Shown here piece by piece: positions 5,837 through 7,998 of a stretch of DNA of 7,998 nt. Every line of letters begins with the position of its first letter. The first letter of the stretch is position 1. The notes under the pieces are model-generated. The model was not told the origin of the DNA. It was given only the letters and a program-made list of their open reading frames with translations, and searched no databases. Origin of the DNA: TMP-86 sp031394735 (lineage in GTDB: Bacteria > Pseudomonadota > Gammaproteobacteria > Steroidobacterales > Steroidobacteraceae); NCBI GenBank assembly GCA_031394735.1, contig JANMXI010000159.1:1-7998 (forward strand), in the 5' to 3' direction. The position numbers and the translations under genes are program-made.

Positions 5837-6235
5837 CTATTCCAATGCGGACCGGGATTTTGTGACGGCTGCCCGAATCGCGCGAATCCAAGCATCTTCG
5901 ATCACCAGTAATCGGCCCAGTTTTTCCGGCGGCACCTCGAATCGACGCTGCAGTGCGTGCACGGTCTCAGGTAGGCGCTCCTGTGCGACGCGGCCGACGC
6001 CCGTTTCGGTAAGCCAGGAAGCGATGGCGATCACATGCGGGCAGCCAAACGCCAGAAAGCGCGCAGCCGTCACGCGTTGCTGCAAAATTTGAACGTCGAA
6101 ACGCACCCAAGTTCCCGTGGCAGGCGTACCGGCCACACCGCTGCCCACACCCAAGCCCTGCAGGATGCCGGCATTCGGCGCGGTTTCGAAATACCGCCGG
6201 GTTATCTCGCTATACGGTTCGGGCAGCGTGCTCAT
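5837..6235 (-). CDS. IscU/NifU-N-like protein lacking most cluster-ligand residues
   Basis: A 132-residue intact frame in the exact position of iscU, between iscS and iscA. It aligns along its whole length with IscU: YSEITRRYFETAPNAG at 8-23 (IscU YSEKVIDHYENPRNVG), GVGSGVAGTPATG at 29-41 (IscU GSGMVGAPACGD), FGCPHVIAIASWLTE at 63-77 (IscU YGCGSAIASSSLVTE) and VPPEK...IEDAWIRAI at 101-120 (IscU LPPVK...AEDAIKAAI). In E. coli IscU the cluster and persulfide site is Cys37, Asp39, Cys63, His105 and Cys106. Here the equivalents are Thr40, Thr42, Cys64 (kept), Gly107 and Arg108. A classical [2Fe-2S] scaffold role is therefore unlikely. The HscA-recognition LPPVK motif survives only as VPPEK. The ATG overlaps the iscS TGA by four bases and no strong Shine-Dalgarno is visible, so coupling to iscS is likely. 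It could be a persulfide relay, an adaptor or regulator of IscS, or a decaying scaffold; the true function is not known from sequence. Confidence 0.85.
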   Translation of the reverse strand: MSTLPEPYSEITRRYFETAPNAGILQGLGVGSGVAGTPATGTWVRFDVQILQQRVTAARFLAFGCPHVIAIASWLTETGVGRVAQERLPETVHALQRRFEVPPEKLGRLLVIEDAWIRAIRAAVTKSRSALE

Positions 6236-7449
6236 GTTACACCGGCCAAAACACCCGCAGGATCCCGCCGGCGTTCGACCTGGACACCGGCAATGCGCCG
6301 CAATTTCTCGACCGCCTCAGTGACGCTTTGCACGGCCACATCGATGTCCGCGGCTGTCGTGAAGCGTCCCAGACCGAAGCGCAGCGTGGCCTCCGCCAGT
6401 CGTTCGCTGCGGCCCAACGCACGCAGGACATAGGAAGGTTCCTGACTTGCCGAGGCGCAGGCAGACCCCGCGGAGACGGCAATCCGATCACGCACCGCCG
6501 CCAGCAGGCTCTCGCCCTCCACCCCTTCAAACGACAGGTTCACGATCTGCGCAACGCCCAGCGCCGCATCGCCGTTGCGGATCACGCCGCCGAGGCGCGC
6601 ACAGCGTTCGGTGAGCGAGTGACCCAGCGTTGCCGCGCGCTGCGTGTCGGCGGCGCCCTCGCGAGCGGCGATGTCAAACGCCTCGCCCATGCCGACGATC
6701 TGGTGAGTGGGCAGCGTGCCCGAGCGCAAGCCCCGTTCCTGACCGCCGCCGTACACCAGAGGCTGCAGATGCACGGCGCTGCGGGTATCGACGACCAGCG
6801 CGCCGACGCCCTTGGGTCCATGAATTTTGTGCGCCGACAAAGACGCCAGCGCCACTCCTGCGTCGCGCAGATCCAACGGAATTTTCCCGACGCTCTGCGC
6901 GGCGTCCACATGCAGCGGCACGCCGTGACTTGCACACAGCGAGGCGATGGCACGGATATCCTGCACCACACCGATTTCATTGTTGACGTGCATGACCGAG
7001 ACCAACACCGTATCGCTGCACAGGCTGCGCGCCACGGCTTGCGGATCGAGCAAACCTCGCTCATCCGGGTTGAGCCAGGTGATGCGCCAACCGCGCTTTT
7101 CCAATTCCCGGCACGGATCCAGCACCGCCTTGTGCTCGGTGCGCACGGTGACGATATGCCGGCCCCGCTCGCGGTAGTAATTCGCCACACCGAAGATCGC
7201 CAGGTTGTCCGCTTCGGTGGCGCCGGAGGTCCACAGAATATCGCCCGCATCACAGCCAACCGCGTCCGCCACCTGTGCGCGCGCGATTTCAATGTGCGCC
7301 TGCGCCGCGGCGCCGAACGAGTGATTCGCCGAGGCTGCGTTACCGTACGAATCAGCGCCGCTCAACACCTGCGCCATATGCGCAGCAACGCGTGGATCCA
7401 CGGCGGTGGTGGCGGCATTGTCCAGATACACCGGCAGAGGCTGGGTCAT
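6232..7449 (-). CDS. iscS: Cysteine desulfurase IscS
   Basis: A 405-residue PLP-dependent class V aminotransferase-fold enzyme that converts L-cysteine to L-alanine and passes the sulfur as a persulfide to Fe-S assembly and tRNA thiolation partners in the cytoplasm. Visible features are the SGATEADN cofactor-phosphate loop (75-82), His106 in TEHKAVLD, the NNEIG motif (156-160), Asp182 and Gln185 in VDAAQS, Schiff-base Lys208 in SAHKIHGPKG, GGGQERGLRSGTLP (234-247) and catalytic Cys331 in SAGSACASAS. The length matches E. coli IscS (404). The last ~17 residues are unusual: the WEMYKxGxDLxSIxW-type motif that normally ends IscS, and lies beside bound IscU in the E. coli complex, is replaced by an Arg-rich then Ala/Gly/Val-rich tail. 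The ATG overlaps the trmJ stop and the TGA overlaps the next gene's ATG, both as ATGA. Catalytic identity is secure; the partner set is uncertain. Confidence 0.96.
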   Translation of the reverse strand: MTQPLPVYLDNAATTAVDPRVAAHMAQVLSGADSYGNAASANHSFGAAAQAHIEIARAQVADAVGCDAGDILWTSGATEADNLAIFGVANYYRERGRHIVTVRTEHKAVLDPCRELEKRGWRITWLNPDERGLLDPQAVARSLCSDTVLVSVMHVNNEIGVVQDIRAIASLCASHGVPLHVDAAQSVGKIPLDLRDAGVALASLSAHKIHGPKGVGALVVDTRSAVHLQPLVYGGGQERGLRSGTLPTHQIVGMGEAFDIAAREGAADTQRAATLGHSLTERCARLGGVIRNGDAALGVAQIVNLSFEGVEGESLLAAVRDRIAVSAGSACASASQEPSYVLRALGRSERLAEATLRFGLGRFTTAADIDVAVQSVTEAVEKLRRIAGVQVERRRDPAGVLAGVT

Positions 7450-7998
7450 GGGGATTGTGGCGCCGGCGGCTGCGGCGCGCGCCGCTTGGCTTCGACCGCG
7501 CTGAAGATGCCGCGCAGAATGTTGATCTCGTTCTGGTCCAGCTGTGACCGAGTGAACAGGCGCCGCAGCCGCGTCATCAAATGACCCGACCCGTTCCGGT
7601 CTTCGAAGCCGACCAGGTCCATGACTCGCTGCAAATGCGCATACAGCAGTTCCATCTCCTCGCCGGTGGCGAGCGGCCGCTCGACTTGAAAGTGCGATTC
7701 GGGTTGAGTCCGCGCCAGATACAGTTCATAGGCAATCAATTGCGCCGACATGGCCAGGTTCAAGGAGCAATAGTCCGGATTGGCCGGTATGCGGACCAAT
7801 ACGTTGCAGCATTGCAGATCCTCATTCGCGAGACCAAATCGCTCCGACCCGAACAACAACGCGGCGCGCGTGTCCGGCGATAGCGCGTTCACCCGCTGCG
7901 CAAGATCGCGCGGCGTCAGAAAATCCCAGTTGAAATTGCGCGGTCGCGAGGTGGTACCGGCGACGAAACCGCAATCCGCAATGGCCTCCTCGACGCTC
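7446..7998 (-). CDS. trmJ: tRNA (cytidine/uridine-32-2'-O)-methyltransferase TrmJ, 5' end outside the window
   Basis: Partial gene: the last 183 codons are visible and the reading frame is still open at the right edge, so the N-terminus lies beyond the window. TrmJ is a SPOUT-family enzyme that uses S-adenosylmethionine to 2'-O-methylate nucleotide 32 in the anticodon loop of tRNAs. The visible part holds the SPOUT cofactor-knot motifs: an LLFGSERFGLANEDL stretch (about 7830-7874) and an RIPANPDYCSLNLAMSAQL stretch (about 7752-7808). The TrmJ-specific C-terminal region follows, with LRRLFTR and NILRGI. A GTG codon at 7890-7892 could be mistaken for a start, but clear TrmJ homology (TTSRPRN, then WDFLTPRD) continues upstream of it, so it is an internal Val. 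The TGA stop overlaps the iscS ATG by four bases (ATGA), which suggests translational coupling. In E. coli trmJ sits next to iscR; here no iscR intervenes. Confidence 0.95.
   Translation of the reverse strand, partial: SVEEAIADCGFVAGTTSRPRNFNWDFLTPRDLAQRVNALSPDTRAALLFGSERFGLANEDLQCCNVLVRIPANPDYCSLNLAMSAQLIAYELYLARTQPESHFQVERPLATGEEMELLYAHLQRVMDLVGFEDRNGSGHLMTRLRRLFTRSQLDQNEINILRGIFSAVEAKRRAPQPPAPQSP

Noticed and set aside
4784..5911. A 375-codon plus-strand open frame spanning ndk, the intergenic region and iscA
   Set aside because: It runs opposite two conserved genes and through the terminator and promoter region. The translation has no family features and the + strand shows no plausible start context, so it is a shadow frame.
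5837..6235. The IscU-like gene as a pseudogene
   Set aside because: There is no stop or frameshift, the length is normal, the fold-forming positions are kept, and it is tightly coupled to iscS. Loss of ligands alone is not evidence of a dead gene, so it is reported as a CDS.
6328..7584. A 418-codon open frame on the plus strand opposite iscS
   Set aside because: It lies opposite a fully conserved iscS. Its translation is rich in Arg, His, Gln and Ala with no recognisable domain, typical of antisense frames in GC-rich genes.

Overview
The window is a run of ten genes, all on the minus strand. It has the base composition (GC-rich, roughly 60% or more by eye) and the gene order of a gammaproteobacterial chromosome. 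Read in the direction of transcription (high to low coordinates) the order is trmJ (5' end outside the window), iscS, a divergent IscU-like gene, iscA, then ndk, rlmN, pilW, rodZ, hisS and yfgM. This resembles the well-known iscS-iscU-iscA...ndk-rlmN-pilF-rodZ-ispG-hisS-yfgM-bamB arrangement of pseudomonads and relatives, but with several members missing. The type IV pilus lipoprotein PilW and the overall order fit a GC-rich free-living gammaproteobacterium, perhaps near Xanthomonadales or Nevskiales. That placement is an inference and a species cannot be named.

Region 1 (about 5474-7998) is a compact sulfur-transfer / iron-sulfur unit. trmJ, iscS and the IscU-like gene are joined by 4-base ATGA stop/start overlaps, and iscA follows after 39 bases. 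The regulator iscR is absent between trmJ and iscS, and hscB, hscA, fdx and iscX are absent after iscA. IscS and IscA keep all catalytic or metal-binding residues. The protein in the IscU position has lost two of the three ligand cysteines, the conserved Asp and the conserved His, and IscS has lost its usual C-terminal motif. This pair is the most unusual thing in the window.

Region 2 (about 5279-5473) is the only substantial intergenic stretch, 195 bases. On the minus strand it holds a strong hairpin with A/T-tract arms just after iscA (a probable bidirectional terminator whose 3' arm is tandemly duplicated), a sigma70-like promoter with a perfect 14-base palindrome filling most of its spacer, and a GC-rich hairpin followed by TTTT in the ndk leader. 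It divides the window into two transcription units.

Region 3 (6-5278) is a probable six-gene housekeeping operon: ndk (nucleotide pools), rlmN (23S rRNA and tRNA methylation), pilW (outer-membrane pilotin for the type IV pilus secretin), rodZ (cell-shape cytoskeleton), hisS (histidyl-tRNA synthetase) and yfgM (periplasmic chaperone-network TPR protein). Spacing is tight: 34 bases, a 4-base ATGA overlap, a 4-base GTGA overlap, 13 bases, then 2 bases. The isoprenoid gene ispG, usually between rodZ and hisS, is missing. Transcription probably continues past the left edge toward a bamB-like gene, but only five bases remain there.

No tRNA, rRNA, CRISPR array, insertion sequence or prophage gene is visible. 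Outside region 2 there is no gene-free stretch longer than 40 bases.
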